Assembly (NCBI GenBank): GCA_030737875.1
Contig: CM060910.1
Coordinates: 249,520,427 to 249,584,426 of the forward strand
Length of the DNA stretch: 64,000 bases
From: Allium sativum
Lineage: Eukaryota; Streptophyta; Magnoliopsida; Asparagales; Amaryllidaceae
Direction of reading: 5' to 3'
Part shown: positions 10,834 to 22,507 of the stretch, one piece after another
How positions within the stretch are numbered: position 1 is the first letter of the stretch
How the letters are laid out: each line of letters starts with the position of its first letter
Program-made: the position numbers and the translations under genes
Notes under the pieces: generated by a model
Told to the model about the DNA's origin: nothing
Databases searched by the model: none
Seen by the model: only the letters and a program-made list of their open reading frames with translations

Positions 10834-11090
10834 AAACCGCTTCTGCTCTTGCAATTGGAAGTAAAAAAATCGGTAATAAAATTATACCCATGGATTTGCA
10901 CCAGAACGCTTCAGCAAGCATATTGGCACTAAAGGTTGTTGTTGTTGCTAACGGTGATGAGAAATTCATGATAGCTCTCGATTTAGAGCCCTAGAAATTT
11001 TGCTATCTTCGGGTGGATGTAATTATGCGTACTACCAGAGTCCACCAAGATGGAGATGTCTTTGTTGTTGATGCGCGCCGGTAATCAAAG
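10834..11090 (-). pseudogene. Gypsy aspartic protease region
   Basis: The minus strand reads INNKDISILVDSGSTHNYI, then HPKIAKFLGL and a stop. The DSGST motif is the catalytic loop of the retroviral-type aspartic protease that cleaves the polyprotein. After the stop, a broken frame continues to the MITE. Confidence 0.75.
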
Positions 11091-12214
11091 CGAATGAGGT
11101 TGGGAAGATCCGACAAGAGCATGGAACGAGATTGATGGATCTGAATCAGATGGTGTAAAGTGTTTTCTGGTGGCTCTGGATCTACTGTCGTATCATCTTT
11201 GTCAGGTAGCAGTAGTAATATTTTTTTATTACTGCATTTATGACCTAGGGAATACTTCTCATCGCAATTGTAGCATAGGCCCTATGCTTGACGATTTTGG
11301 AATTCGGAGGGAATTAATTGATTAACCGGGTAGTTGGTTTGTGTTGGCCAAGATGGGGATGGAATTGGTGGTAAGGACAGTAAGGGGGTCGTTCTCGGTT
11401 AAGTTGCAAGCGGTTTTAAAATTGTTTGATGTCATTGATTTTGGCTTCAATGTGTTTGAAAGTTAATAGCATCTGACAGTGTTTTTGGGTTGAATGGTTA
11501 GGGCTCATGTTTTATATTGGTTTTAGGCCGGAGATAAAACAGTTGAGGAGTGCGTCGGAAGGGGGATTTGTGATACAGTTGCTTATGTTTTCGAATTGAG
11601 ATTGGTAGTTTTCAACGGTAGTTGTTTGGCGAGTTCGAATAAGGAGGCTTGTGTGTTAATGAAAGAGGGGAAGGGGTGAATCATTGTTCGATGGCTCGAG
11701 TGAGGTGTTGCCAGGAGGTGAATTGATTGTTGCGAAACATCCATTGGAACCAAGTTAACGCTTGACCCGCCATGTAAGAACTTGCTAAGTTAATTTCTTG
11801 TTCATCGGGGGTTCAGTGATAAGCAAAAAATCGCTCTGCCTGTAAGATCCAGTCTAGGGGATTGGTGCAATCGAAATGGGTTAGTTTGAATTTGGGAGTT
11901 CGGATGTGAATGGGATGTGGAAGAGGGGTCATATGAAGTGGTGTGGTTCAGAGAGGAGGAGGGGATGGTGGTCTAATAGGCGAGTCGATGTGTGGCGAAG
12001 ATGAAGTAGCTGGAAATTTTGACGCTAGGTCATCGATGGCTTGTGTGAGCTGCTGGAGGGAGTTTTGTTGGGCGGAGAGTGAGTTTTTGATGTCGGAGAT
12101 GTCGGATTGTTGGGATGTGAGGGAAGTTTGTTGTGTGGAAAGGGTGGTGTTAATGGAGTTGATGGAGTTTTGGTTGTTGCTGATTTGGGAGGCGAGTTCG
12201 TCAAAGCGAGTCAT
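11091..12214 (-). pseudogene. Gypsy gag with CCHC-type knuckle
   Basis: Gag forms the particle that packages element RNA. The first Met with gag-like sequence is MTRFDELASQISNNQNS (12214 downwards), followed by a Gln/Ser-rich coiled-coil-like stretch and a Pro-rich segment ending at a stop near 11948. The frame continues after the stop with the retrotransposon gag domain: FKLTHFDCTNPLDWILQAER, LASSYMAGQALTWFQWMFRN and TSWQHLTRAIEQ. A knuckle CYNCDEKYSLGHKC lies at 11234-11276 just before protease. Several stops make it non-functional. The open frame actually extends a few codons back into the 5' LTR. Confidence 0.75.
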
Positions 12215-12229
12215 GGTGAAAGCACCAAA
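12215..12229 (-). promoter_or_regulatory. Very short leader with non-standard primer-binding site
   Basis: Only 15 bases, TTTGGTGCTTTCACC on the element strand, separate the 5' LTR end from the gag ATG. The usual tRNA-Met site TGGTATCAGAG is absent. If a tRNA primes this element it must pair with this sequence or with the first gag codons. Confidence 0.5.
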
Positions 12230-12650
12230 TGGTGCAGCTATGCTATACAAAGCTCAGGGAAGAATATTATAGGAGAAAGAAAAGAAGAGCAGACATGATG
12301 ATATGAGGTAGAGAAATAATTTGCACCAGACTGTCTTTCTTTCATTGCATTCTAGCTAAATTTATAGGCATACATCACATTCATTTGTAACGAATTCTTG
12401 CCAGGCAGCACTAATTCCACCACTACATATGATAGCCATTTCATTGTAACAGAAAAAAGAGAAAAGTGCATAAAATAAATGAAAAGCAACAGATTTTGCT
12501 AATTATATCTTTTGTCATTATCTGGTTAATATACTGTAGTCTTCATGCAGGCATTTCTTCCATTAGGTTATGTTGTGTCAGTCCATATATCTAGCTGGAA
12601 TGCGTGTGATGCGCCTGGCTCTGGCTAGTGGAGGATTGCAGCTTGTATCA
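12230..12650 (-). repeat. Gypsy 5' LTR
   Basis: Direct repeat of 6908-7324. The plus strand starts TGGTGCAGCTATGC and ends TTGTATCA; the element strand starts TGATACAAGC. It is followed by the second GAATC target duplication and the downstream aconitase piece. Confidence 0.9.
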
Positions 12651-13485
12651 GAATCCTATGTGGAACCAACTATATGTGCCATCAACAATTCTCTACTCAT
12701 GAGACCCTACCTCCACCTATATCCATGAGTTGCCTTGCTTCAAGGGCATGACCATGTCCCCACCTGGCCTATAACCCGTAAAAAGACGCCTGTTGTCTTC
12801 TTAAGTTCGGTGACAACATCACGACCGACCATATCTCGCCAGCTGGAAGCATCCATAAGGACAACCCTGCTACCAACTATCTGATGGAATGTGGAGTCGA
12901 TAGGAGAGACTTTTACTCTTATGGCAGTAGTCGCAGAAACAATGAGGTTATGGAAAGAGGAACGTTTGCTAACATTAGGCTTGTGAATAAGTTATTGAAA
13001 GGGGAAGTTGGGCCTAAAACATTTCATGTTCCTTCTGGAGAGAAATTGTTTGTGTTTGATGTTGCCATGAAGTACAAAAATGAAGGGCATGACACAATCA
13101 TCTTGGCTGGTGCGGAGTATGGAAGTGGTCGCTCTCATGATTGGGCTGCTAAGGGCCCAATGCTATTGTGAGTGAAAGTTGTAATTTCCATGAGTTTTGA
13201 AAGAATTCACTGAAGCAATCTTATGGGCAAGGGAATAATACCCTTATGCTTCAAATCCGGTGAAGATGCCGACGCCTTGGGCTTAACTGGCCATGAAAGG
13301 TACATGATCAACCTCCCTGCTAATTTAAGTGAAATCAAACCTGGTCAAAATGTTGAAGTTGTTACTGATAATGGCAAGTCCTTCACATGCACTGCCGCTT
13401 CGATACCGAGGTGGAGCTTGCATACTACAGTCATGGAGGGGTACTACCGCTTGTAACCAAAAATCTGATTAACGCCAATAATTAA
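12651..13485 (+). pseudogene. Aconitate hydratase fragment, C-terminal piece
   Basis: Continues the upstream piece: NPMWNQLYVPSTILYS-stop-[37 protein letters not shown], then an open frame [51 protein letters not shown], then [27 protein letters not shown] and finally [17 protein letters not shown], ending NLINANN-stop at 13485. There are three or more single-base indels (near 12780, 13175-13220 and 13405) plus stops. The active-site GSGSSRDWAAKG of plant aconitase reads [12 protein letters not shown] here, so the motif Ser and Arg are both changed. Plant aconitase genes have many introns, yet this stretch has none, which suggests a copied mRNA. Confidence 0.85.
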
Positions 13486-13711
13486 TCACATTGGAGCTGG
13501 TACCTAGAATAAATGGAGCCGATTCAACTACATTTTCATTTCACATCTCTACATTGATGAAGCCTATTTTTTACATTTTACACCAAAAATAAAAATGAAA
13601 GTTTGGTAAGCTAGAGATGGATATTTTTGTGGAATCAAAATGTTATTTTCCATATATCTTTTCATGGTCTTTACATTACATTTTAAAGAAAAGAAGTGTA
13701 CTTGATAAAAC

Positions 13712-13911
13712 GAAGAAAAGACAGGTGAATACAAGGAAGAAAACAAGGGACTTGAAGATGAACTCGATGCTTACAAAAAGAGCTCCAATCAGTATTTGGA
13801 TAATGTTTCTTTCTTGCAGAGAACAGACATGAGAGAGTTCGAGAAAGAGCGCGATACTGTTGTGCCAAGGAATTTGAATTTTACAAGTTTTTTCCTTCAT
13901 TTGAAGTTCTA
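13712..13911 (+). pseudogene. Short charged, coiled-coil-like ORF fragment
   Basis: A frame from a stop at 13706 to a TAG near 13911 encodes about 66 residues, including EYKEENKGLEDELDAYKKSS and FLQRTDMREFEKERD. It is rich in Glu, Lys and Leu with a spacing that suggests a helix. I do not recognise the family. It could be the last exon of a captured gene or a chance frame. No start codon is evident. Confidence 0.2.
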
Positions 13912-15059
13912 GGTTGTTCATGCTAGTCAATCCTTTGCTTTTAAGTTAGTATTTGTTGTGTATTTAGGGTGACTTTTGATCCCGTTGTTGAGCTTTGTTT
14001 TTTATACAAGTTTCAGAAGCTTCTTTAAAAAAAAATACGTGTATTGTGGCTTAATTTGTTGTTTGAACCCTTGGTGTGTTTAGTTCGGTGAATCATGGTT
14101 GTTGAGTGATAATGAATTTTTTTTTAAAAAAAAGCCTTGTAATTTTATTCGTTATGTATTTATGTAGTCTTCGTAATTTTTTTTGGTATTAGTGATGCGA
14201 GCTTCATTTTAAAGTCTAACATAAGGCAGACTGATGTACATTTTATTAACCTGCCAACTAGATTAATGTTAGCATATGTTTGGACTAGCTAGCTTTCCAT
14301 TTTATGGCACTTATCTATTGTTTGGACTGAGTAAACTCAGGACATTGATGATTGTAAGGTTTGGATTATGATACCGTTATGATGTTATGCTGAAGAATAA
14401 TGGCGTTGTTGTTAAAAAAAAGAGATAATTTGATAGGAATGGAAAATTATTTTACGTGAATAGTTCCATATTGATGTCTAGTTGAAGTTCTCATTTATCT
14501 CAGGTCAACGACAATTGTTATATCAAGTATTTTGACAGGACTGGGTTTGGTGTGTTGTATGCCTAATAAGTTGTTAGAGGCATGCTCCTGCACTCTTAGC
14601 TTAAAAGATGCTTAAGTCTTTTGTCTTGTGTAATTTTCTTGTAAGTTGAATGGAGAAAAAAAATTATCCCAATGCATTGCACTAATTAGCATTTTATATC
14701 TTTATGTTGCAGATAACGTAGGAATAAAGGGTGCTTTTGGGCAGATGACTTTTGTTCCTACATGGTTTTGTTCTAGGCAGTCACATGTTTGTTCTGTATT
14801 AAATTGACACTCTCCTTTGTACTATATGTCTTATAAACCGTATAGTGCTTTATGATGACTCATTTAATGTTTTTTCTATTAGAAAGATTAATTTGTCCTA
14901 CAATTTGTTGTATGTGTCATTTAGCAGTTTCTCATAATAATTTTTTCACTTATTCGTGCATTAATCTACGATGTTTGCGTATAGTTATGGATAAACACTT
15001 AATAACATTTTTTTATAGTAATAAGCTGTTGTTGTAATATATAAGTATTGTTGATTTAT
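13912..15059. other. AT-rich stretch without a recognisable gene
   Basis: No sustained ORF, repeat or RNA gene seen on either strand. T-rich runs near 14117-14185 and scattered short homopolymers only. Confidence 0.5.
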
Positions 15060-15852
15060 AAAACACAGCATGTTGAAAGTGTTGACATAATTTATGAGAA
15101 ACGCTTGTTATGAGTTGTAAAATGTTTATGTGCAACGTTTTTCATTCGTGTTGTGAGTTGTAAAATGTTTACGTGCATCTTTTTTTTGTTCGAGTTAAAT
15201 GTAATTTTTGTTATGGTAAAACAATGTTGTAAAAAAATTAATTACAGTGATTCACATTTATCGTTGTAACCCAAAATATAATGATTAAAAATAGTTGTAC
15301 AAACTTTGTTCTACAATGTTAAATAACTAATGCAAATGAAGTCTAGTTAACATTTAAACAACTTTGTCTGGTTTGTATTTACAACGTTGATTAAATAGGA
15401 TAAAAGCTTAAAATATTATAGTTGAAAATTGTTGTATAAAAATAATACACAACTTTTGTTGAAAGATGCGAATGATGATTCTACCATGAACGAATAAAGT
15501 TGTTGAAATTAAGATACAACATATGGATAACATTTAAAAAAAACAGATATACAATATATAAATATTATCATAAAAAAGTGCATTAAAATATTTGAAATAT
15601 GTTGTCATTAGCTATCTCATAACGTTTAAAAAAAATGGTAATTGGTTTTTTCATTTATTTGTTGGTGCTTTCACGATATTTACATTTTGTTGGTATAAGC
15701 TCTTCTACAACGTTTTATACAACATTTAAGTGAATGTTGTAAAATGGACCCTGTCTTTCACAACTGTGGATATAACAACATCATGCTAACTGTTGTTAAA
15801 ATACATCAACAACACTTCTTCAGTGTTGTGGAATAGTATTTTTGTTGTAGCG
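15060..15852. mobile_element. Possible CACTA-like terminus with subterminal repeats
   Basis: The right edge reads TTTTTGTTGTAGCGAG, the inverse of CGCTACAACAAAAA, one change from the CACTACAA start of plant CACTA elements. The 790 bases before it are dense in GTTGT/ACAAC motifs in both orientations. They include a duplicated unit beginning GAGTTGTAAAATGTTTA (about 15113-15200) and a small hairpin CAACACTTCTTCAGTGTTG just inside the edge. Such subterminal arrays are typical of CACTA elements. The opposite terminus and the 3-bp duplication were not found. Confidence 0.35.
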
Positions 15853-18800
15853 AGTGGATGTGCTTGTTGCCTAAAAATCAAGTGGATGAGTTTGTAGGCT
15901 ATTAAAATCAAGCAGTACCCAAAGCACAGAAAGATTAGAAGGTGTATCTCGTAACCTTGAAACAGAGATTCTATCTAGGTATCGTTATATCCATTCAAAA
16001 ATAGGTATTTTGAAAAGAAACATGTACAAGCAATTATACTGGACTGGATGTAGTGTAAATCCAAATTAGTATAAAGTTCCTGGTGCAGTCTATTTAATCC
16101 TCTATTTTTTACTTTAATACATTTATATTCACCTTTGACTACATCTATGGGTATTCGTTAGTATATTTGTATTAGTAATTCGTGAATTATCGTTAATCTT
16201 GAATGAATTTTGGCAAGGATCAAGGTTATAATACACTATTCAACACTCTCTAATGTTAAATTACCCACAACTGATGTTTCACTGCCAACATAAATGTGCA
16301 GAAAATTTCAATTTGTAACAGTTGATTTAAAGGAATTTATCATACTCTTTTAGTGGTAGTTTTCTAGCATTATTTCCAACTTATATAATTTGGTTTTAAA
16401 CTTGAATTTTCTTCTTCACACTTTTTAGTGAACTTTTTTAATATATATTTAAATATTTCAAAAATGGTTTGAAATTTCTATATATTTTTAATGATTTAGT
16501 AAATTATCAATGAACAAGAGTTTTATTTCAAAGTAATGAAAATACTTTCGACTTTTTATATATTTGAACTTGAGATTTTTTAAGTGATACTTGAAATTGA
16601 TGTTTTAAAACTATATTTTGAGTTTATAGAAATGTACAAAGTAAGCATGAATTACAACACCATGAAGTTTTCTAAGAATTGAGAAAGAATTCATGCATAT
16701 AATACTTTTTCTATAATTAATGATTTCATAGGTTATTAAGAAAACTTGTTACTTAATAAGTATTAATATTCTTAAATCTTTGGAGTAGTTTTCTATCAAA
16801 GTAGTTTTTGGAAGCTAGCGGAATTGACTTAACCCTGACTGTTTTATTGCACAGCCAAGAACATAATATGGGTCATAGCAATCTATGGATCCTAAAACCA
16901 GTGTTATCGTAACCGGATCGAACCGACGGCCCAATAGCCATAACTGTGAACCGTAGACCAGCTGGGTTCAGAAAAAGGAAAAACCGTGCACGGGTCCTAA
17001 TCCTCGTAAAATCGCAAGAAAGGGCCCAATTGCACGGAAAAAATATTTTGTAGGCCGGCTGAAGCCAGCCTACGTCTTGTTGACAAGAACAAAATCCATT
17101 TTATACAACAAAACATCATGTACCAGCCCATTCACAGCAGATGTGGGACAAATATAAACATAATCCCTCTTCCTCAGCATGAAAATTACATTCTGTTAAG
17201 CATTGTACTACTATATTACATACATAGCATTCTACGAATCAAAGACACATGGAAGCTTATCATCAATATTTTTATTTATCCATTTTTGTACTATATAATT
17301 TATAATTATGTAGAAATCTTTAGAAAGAATGTGTGCGGCTTTGATGGTTCAACCGGTTGGACCTTTAAAAACTTAAACTTAAGATGTCATGACTCGATCA
17401 ACGGTTCGGTCTTGATAACTATGCCTAAAACAACAAACCCTGGATAAACAATAAAAAAAATGCTCAGAGGATATAAAGAAAAAAGGAAAAAAAAAATACA
17501 CACAAGATCAAAGCCATATCTGGCTAATGTTGTTATACTTGGTTCCTTCGTACCTTTGAAATTTTCATAATGAACCTAGTGCAACAACACTTTCTTGGAC
17601 TTTTAATATTCCCTTAAAAATGTTAGGGATTTTGTGGTTTAAGACTATTGGAGAAAGTTGAATTGTCATACTTCAGACTTTAAAGATCTATTTGATAGAT
17701 TCTTTCATACAATAGTTAAACCCACCAGGTACAAATGAGTTATCGAACTATCAACTTTCAGGATTCAATAAAGCCTTGGAATAGCGAAATCGGATTCAAA
17801 GTTTGTACGACTTTGATCCGATCAAGAACACTCTGATATTATATTTTTGATGATGCAAGAATCAAATAGATGAGAAGAGGAGAAAAAGGTCTAATCTGCA
17901 ATGTTTCTGGAATTTGTAACACCCTGAAGGCGTTACAAAACTGCAGTTTTTGAAATGCTTTAATGGCATCACAGATTAGAGAGAAAGAAGAAGAAGATGT
18001 CTAGATAGTTTTGAAAAAGTTATGAGGTGCCTTTTACAGGTAGCGGAAAGAGACGCCCGTTCACGAACGGTTGCGCTGGACCGTTTCAATTTTGAAACGT
18101 AGCGTCCCTTCGTCTGCGACATTAATGAAGCGTTGGTATTTAAACATCATACCCCTTTGTTCCTCAAACGTTACTGATTCCCGCCCTGTTTCAAATTTAA
18201 TTTAGGCCCATAATGGGCCTAAATTCAGCCCGTTACCCCTTGAAAATTCTATCCAAAAAAAAATTTACTGGATCAAGACCCAAACCCAAAACCTGTACCC
18301 GGCCCGGTTGGGTTCAGTCGGACAGCGGCGCGCGATACAATTATGCATAGTCACCCTCCTCACAACAAAGTAAACATTTGGGTGCTCTAAGGCCCCAACA
18401 CACTTGTGAGAAGGTGTCTTAAGTTGTGGCAAGCCTATGCATATTTCATGATATGGGACAAATCAAATTTCCATTCCTTTTTCCATCTTTCTTCCCTCTT
18501 CAAAAAATAAACACAAACCCCAAAACACTTTGAAAATTCACAACAAAAAAGTCCATTGTTTTTCTCTCTTTAAATGGACGCGATAATTTTTTTCAAAATA
18601 ACAACATAGAATAACGTTGCATGCTTTTCCATACCATTGCTTTATGATTAGAAAAATTATATTTTGTTGTCCTTAGAAACACTTCATCTTTCTTTAGTTT
18701 CATCACTTCCCCCTATAATTCAGAAACAAACAGGCAATCGAAAAATAGATAAGATATGCTTTCACCATTACCACTGAGGACAGACACGATTTAGTATATT

Positions 18801-18959
18801 AATACCTAGATATATCTTTGGCCTGCAAAGCAACAGAAAAAAAAATTCCATAACAAAAAAATTGGTAGGTGGATGCATAAGCCATATCTCGTATGCCATC
18901 TAAAGGAGGCATTTTCTTGAACTCATATGGCAATTTGAACATCAGCCCCATGGAGGGGT
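15853..18959. other. Unassigned AT-rich DNA, perhaps decayed element remains
   Basis: No coding frame I trust; the longest (17118-17447) looks like chance. Near 17830 the plus strand has AACACTCTGATATTATA, which inverted resembles a worn primer-binding site (TATCAGAGTG). The block at 18350-18480 looks like plant copia LTR text (CACACTTGTGAGAAGGTGTC, then CATGATATGGGACAAAT). CCCGTTCACGAACGG near 18056 is a small palindrome. These point to a decayed minus-strand LTR element, not provable by eye. Confidence 0.3.
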
Positions 18960-19390
18960 CTGCTTGCCGGTCAGATCAGACACACAGATTAGCTTAATTC
19001 ACTATATGCAAACCATATTCTGCAAAACATTCCATAACTCATGAATTCTCTAATTGCTGGTATAAGGAAGAAACAATGTCCCATCAACTATGGATACCAT
19101 TGCTTTAGCTTCTCTTACTACTCCCTTCTCATATGTTATTATATTTGATAAGATTAACCCCTCAGCAAGCCAAGGATAATCCTAAAAGCTCACAATGCGT
19201 TGAATAGCCAAGAGCAACCTGACGTGGGGTGAACTTTTTCATTAGTTGCAGTAACTTTCTCCAAGTCCAACTAGCATTCTGTGGTATCACCATACTCCAA
19301 AAAAATTCCCTTTTAATATTTTGAGTAATGGTCCATTTGACCCAGATATTATCTAACTTATTGATTAAAGCTTCAAAGTGCCTGCTGATG
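18960..19390 (-). pseudogene. LINE reverse-transcriptase C-terminal remnant, downstream half
   Basis: The minus strand reads SRHFEALINKLDNIWVKWT, FFWSMVIPQNASWTWRKLLQL, then after a stop NWLAEGLILSNIITYEKGVV and FLPYTSN. The NLWVKW...FW...IP..ASW.WRKLL.L series is the segment between RT and the zf-RVT domain in plant LINEs. Only a C-terminal slice is left. The sequence is split at 19390 by the LTR 19391-25630 and resumes in frame at 25636. Confidence 0.7.
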
Positions 19391-20256
19391 TGTAACATCT
19401 CGGAAATCCGAACCAATTAAAACTTTCTATTTTAGCAATTTTAATGAATTTTGGATATTTAAAATGATTTATTTTAAATAATAACGACAAGAAATTTATT
19501 TCGAATAGAATTAGAACGTATATATTTATATAGATCGACGTTAGAATATAAATATTTATTTTTAATTATGAAAGGAATTGAAAATGATGCGGTTGTTTGA
19601 AAAATTGATTTCAAATGAATGTACAGGATTCAAAATAAACCGGATTTTAGTGAAACCAAGAATATTAGAATCTATTTGAAAATATCTTTCCAACGAATCT
19701 GAAATTTCATAGCGGGAATAAAAAGTTATCCCCAGATGAAAATTCAGAATAGTCCCTATGGAATTTTGGGCCCTTAAAAATGGAAATTTTGCAAATGACC
19801 TCCGTTTTCGACAAAACCACTTTTGTTGGATTTGGGATGTCAATTTACTGCTAGATTCCCAAATTCATAATTTTTCGTATCAAAATGTGATCATGGCGAA
19901 GTAAAATGTGTTTTGCCAGTTTTAGTCAATTTGGATCGACCAGAAAATGGCCATTTTTCAATAGGTCTCCAAATTCGACGAAATTAGTTTTGATAGGACT
20001 GTATCATCAAAACATAGCTAGATTTATTTTTCGGGAATTTTTAGAGTCTGTATGTGGCCCTGGTAAATTGAAATGTGCTTTCAAATTCAATATATAGATT
20101 TATATTTTGATTTTGACGAAAACTGATCGAAACAGCCGAATTGGGTTACAAAACATATCCCATCGTGTTCTGAATGGGGGTATTACGCCAGGGGCGATAG
20201 TCGTTGGGCTTGATTTGGGGTTTGAATTGAAAGTCAACCCTTTAGAGAATAAAATA

Positions 20257-20270
20257 ATAATATATATAAA
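20257..20270 (+). promoter_or_regulatory. Probable LTR TATA box
   Basis: ATATATATAAAACT lies about 870 bases into the LTR. It is followed by a pyrimidine-rich stretch and a GC-rich block (20360-20590). The LTRs starting at 27289 and 29846 have TATAAATA at almost the same distance (near 28165 and 30738), supporting a shared promoter position. Confidence 0.5.
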
Positions 20271-20339
20271 ACTATTTTCACTTAAAACCCCTCTCCCTAC
20301 TTTCTCTCTCCCCTACCCCCTCATTCAATCGATCAGAAG

Positions 20340-20590
20340 AAAAAAGAGGAAAAAAAACACTGTCGTCGCAGCCGCCGGGGCTGCCGCACCTCCGGCGCCG
20401 CCTATTCCTAGGGCCGCCGCCCTTCCTACCTCCTCTCTTCTCTCTCCTCTCTTCTCTTCAAATTGAAACCGTGATGCCCCAAGCCTAGAAACCCACCGTT
20501 GAAGCCCCAAATCTAGCAACCGTGGGACCCTCCGCCACTGCAGCACCTCTGGCGCCGCGTGCTCCCCTCCTCCAGCCCCCCACACGAAGT
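20340..20590. other. GC-rich block downstream of the LTR promoter
   Basis: A sharp GC island (GCCGCCGGGGCTGCCGCAC, then CCTCCGGCGCC) in otherwise AT-rich DNA. Both strands have open frames full of Ala and Pro; this follows from composition and is not convincing coding. It lies where the R-U5 leader should begin. Confidence 0.4.
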
Positions 20591-20689
20591 TTCTCCCCCC
20601 TCTGAACGCTGTGAGTTTTAGTTTATTGATTTTTGTTTTCTTTGTTAGTTTTAATATAAGTAAATCTAAATAAAAATCATTTTTAGCAT

Positions 20690-21660
20690 AAATTTGAAAT
20701 CAGTTTTTAATTTAAAATCAGTTTTTGTTTTAATTTAAAACATATTATAAAATCAGTTTATATATATATATTAAGTATTATTATAAATCAGTTTTTATTT
20801 TCTAAATTTAGTTATTTTTATATAATATAAAAAGAAAGATTATATTTTTATGTAAAGAAAGATTATATTTTTATGTAAAGAAAGATTATACTTTTATATA
20901 AGAAAAGATTTGATCTTTATCCTTGTAAAGATTTGATTTTTATCCTAGTAAAGATATGGTTTTTATCCATAAATAGTTATGATTTTTCATATATAGATAG
21001 CGATAAAAGTTATGATTTTTATTTATGTTGGTAGCGAATAAAAATGTGACTCTTATGTAAATAGAATAGAAATAAAAATACGATCTTTAACTTGATAAAA
21101 ATATAATTTTTATACTTTAGCAAAATAAAGATTTGATTTTGAAAAGCTTTGTAAAAATTTGATTTTTCTAACATGAAGAGCGTTGTAAAAATATGATTTT
21201 TATAAGAAATTAGCAAAGATAAAAATTCGATTTATATATATATATGTAGTAGCGATAAAAATTCGATCTTTATATAAGAAGTAGAGATATAAAAATATAA
21301 TTTCTATATAGAAAGAAGCATTGTAAGAATATACGATTTTTATATATGAAGTGTAGATATAAAAATGTTTTTTTTATCATATATGTAGCAAAGTAAAAAT
21401 ACGATTTTTATCGTTTAAATGGCAATGTAAAAATGTGATTTTTATATATTCATAAGCGATGGAAAGATTTTATTTTTATCTATATAGTAGTGGCATAAAA
21501 ATGTGAACTTTCTCTATGTAGCATTGTTATAAAAATATGAAATCATTTTTAGAAAGATAAAAATGTAATTTTCAGCCTATGTATGTCATTATAAAATCAT
21601 CATACAAATAAATAATTATTGATTGGTTAAAAATATAATTTTTAACGTAGGTATACTACA
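20690..21660. repeat. Diverged short tandem array, AT-rich
   Basis: Dozens of irregular copies of a 25-40-base unit with the core AAAAATNTGATTTTTAT. The equivalent region of the LTR starting at 27289 (29040-29840) has a different core, AAAATGTCATTTT. So the array position is kept while the unit differs. Confidence 0.6.
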
Positions 21661-22507
21661 TAGATTGACAATCAAAGCACGACGGAGTGGAACCCAAAGG
21701 TGAGAACTTCTCACTTTTATTTTATTTCTAGTTAAAATATATACTAGGATGCAGATGGTGCTTAGAAGCACCCGACACCCGTCGTCCACAGACCATGGAT
21801 GGCTTGTTTGTGTAATTGTATGTTGTTGTGAAAATTGATTATGTGATGTGGAATGGAAATAAATATTTTATAAACAAATTGAACGATTTGTTTATGTACA
21901 CACATTTAACTGATATTGATTGGGACGATAAATTTTACTCATCGCCCAACGGCACAAATAAAATTCGTTATTTGTTGATTGAAACCCCACACAGGTATTG
22001 GGATGATATATGACATATACTAGTCCCAAGAATTAGCGGTAGGTCGATCAATTAATTGACCGGCTGTATGAGCGTTGAATATTTATTTTAATGCTTATAT
22101 GGTTGTAGAATTCACTCTGGATGTTGTTTGAATTTTTAAGGATTGTTTATCGTCATTGTTGTATTCATGTATTGGATGAAATCCATACAACTGAAATTAT
22201 ACGGTAATTGATTGATTCTGATTCCAGTTCAGAATTAACGAATATTGTAAAATAATATTCAGAAAACATTGAAATCGAAATGGAAATTGAATTGAAATTG
22301 AATTGAAATCGAATAGAATTGAAATCGATTGAAATGAATTCAAAACGGATTGAAATGAAACTAAAATGAAATCGATTTGAAACGAAATTTAAAACGAATT
22401 TATATTGGAATATTCAATTTTGATTTGAATTTGAAATGGAAGTGAAAATCGTTTTTGAAACAAATTTAAAACGATTTATAAAATACGTTTTAAAAGGAAA
22501 TCGACGA

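Larger units (their letters stand above)
6908..12650 (-). mobile_element. Structurally complete Ty3/gypsy retrotransposon, Reina-like
   Basis: Two direct LTRs (6908-7324 and 12230-12650) flank a minus-strand gag, protease, RT, RNase H, integrase series. The 5-bp duplication GAATC is at 6903-6907 and again at 12651-12655. Small size (5.7 kb including a 568-bp MITE) and LTRs of about 420 bp fit the Reina group of chromoviruses; lineage is an inference. All domains carry stops or frameshifts. The target was an aconitase pseudogene whose reading is restored when the element and one GAATC are removed. Confidence 0.9.

Noticed and set aside
11943..12298. Plus-strand frames (109 and 63 residues)
   Set aside because: They are the reverse of the minus-strand gag start of the gypsy element and run into its LTR.
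17118..17447. 109-residue plus-strand frame with hydrophobic segments
   Set aside because: AT-rich composition alone gives long hydrophobic Ile/Tyr runs; no motif, no repeats of it elsewhere, and it sits in unassigned decayed DNA.
17820..18480. Complete minus-strand copia LTR
   Set aside because: Only a worn primer-site-like word and LTR-like phrases are visible; neither end nor a duplication could be fixed.
20107..20585. Ala/Pro-rich frames on both strands in the GC-rich block
   Set aside because: Both strands are open because of GC-rich simple composition; the block is the leader region of a solo LTR.
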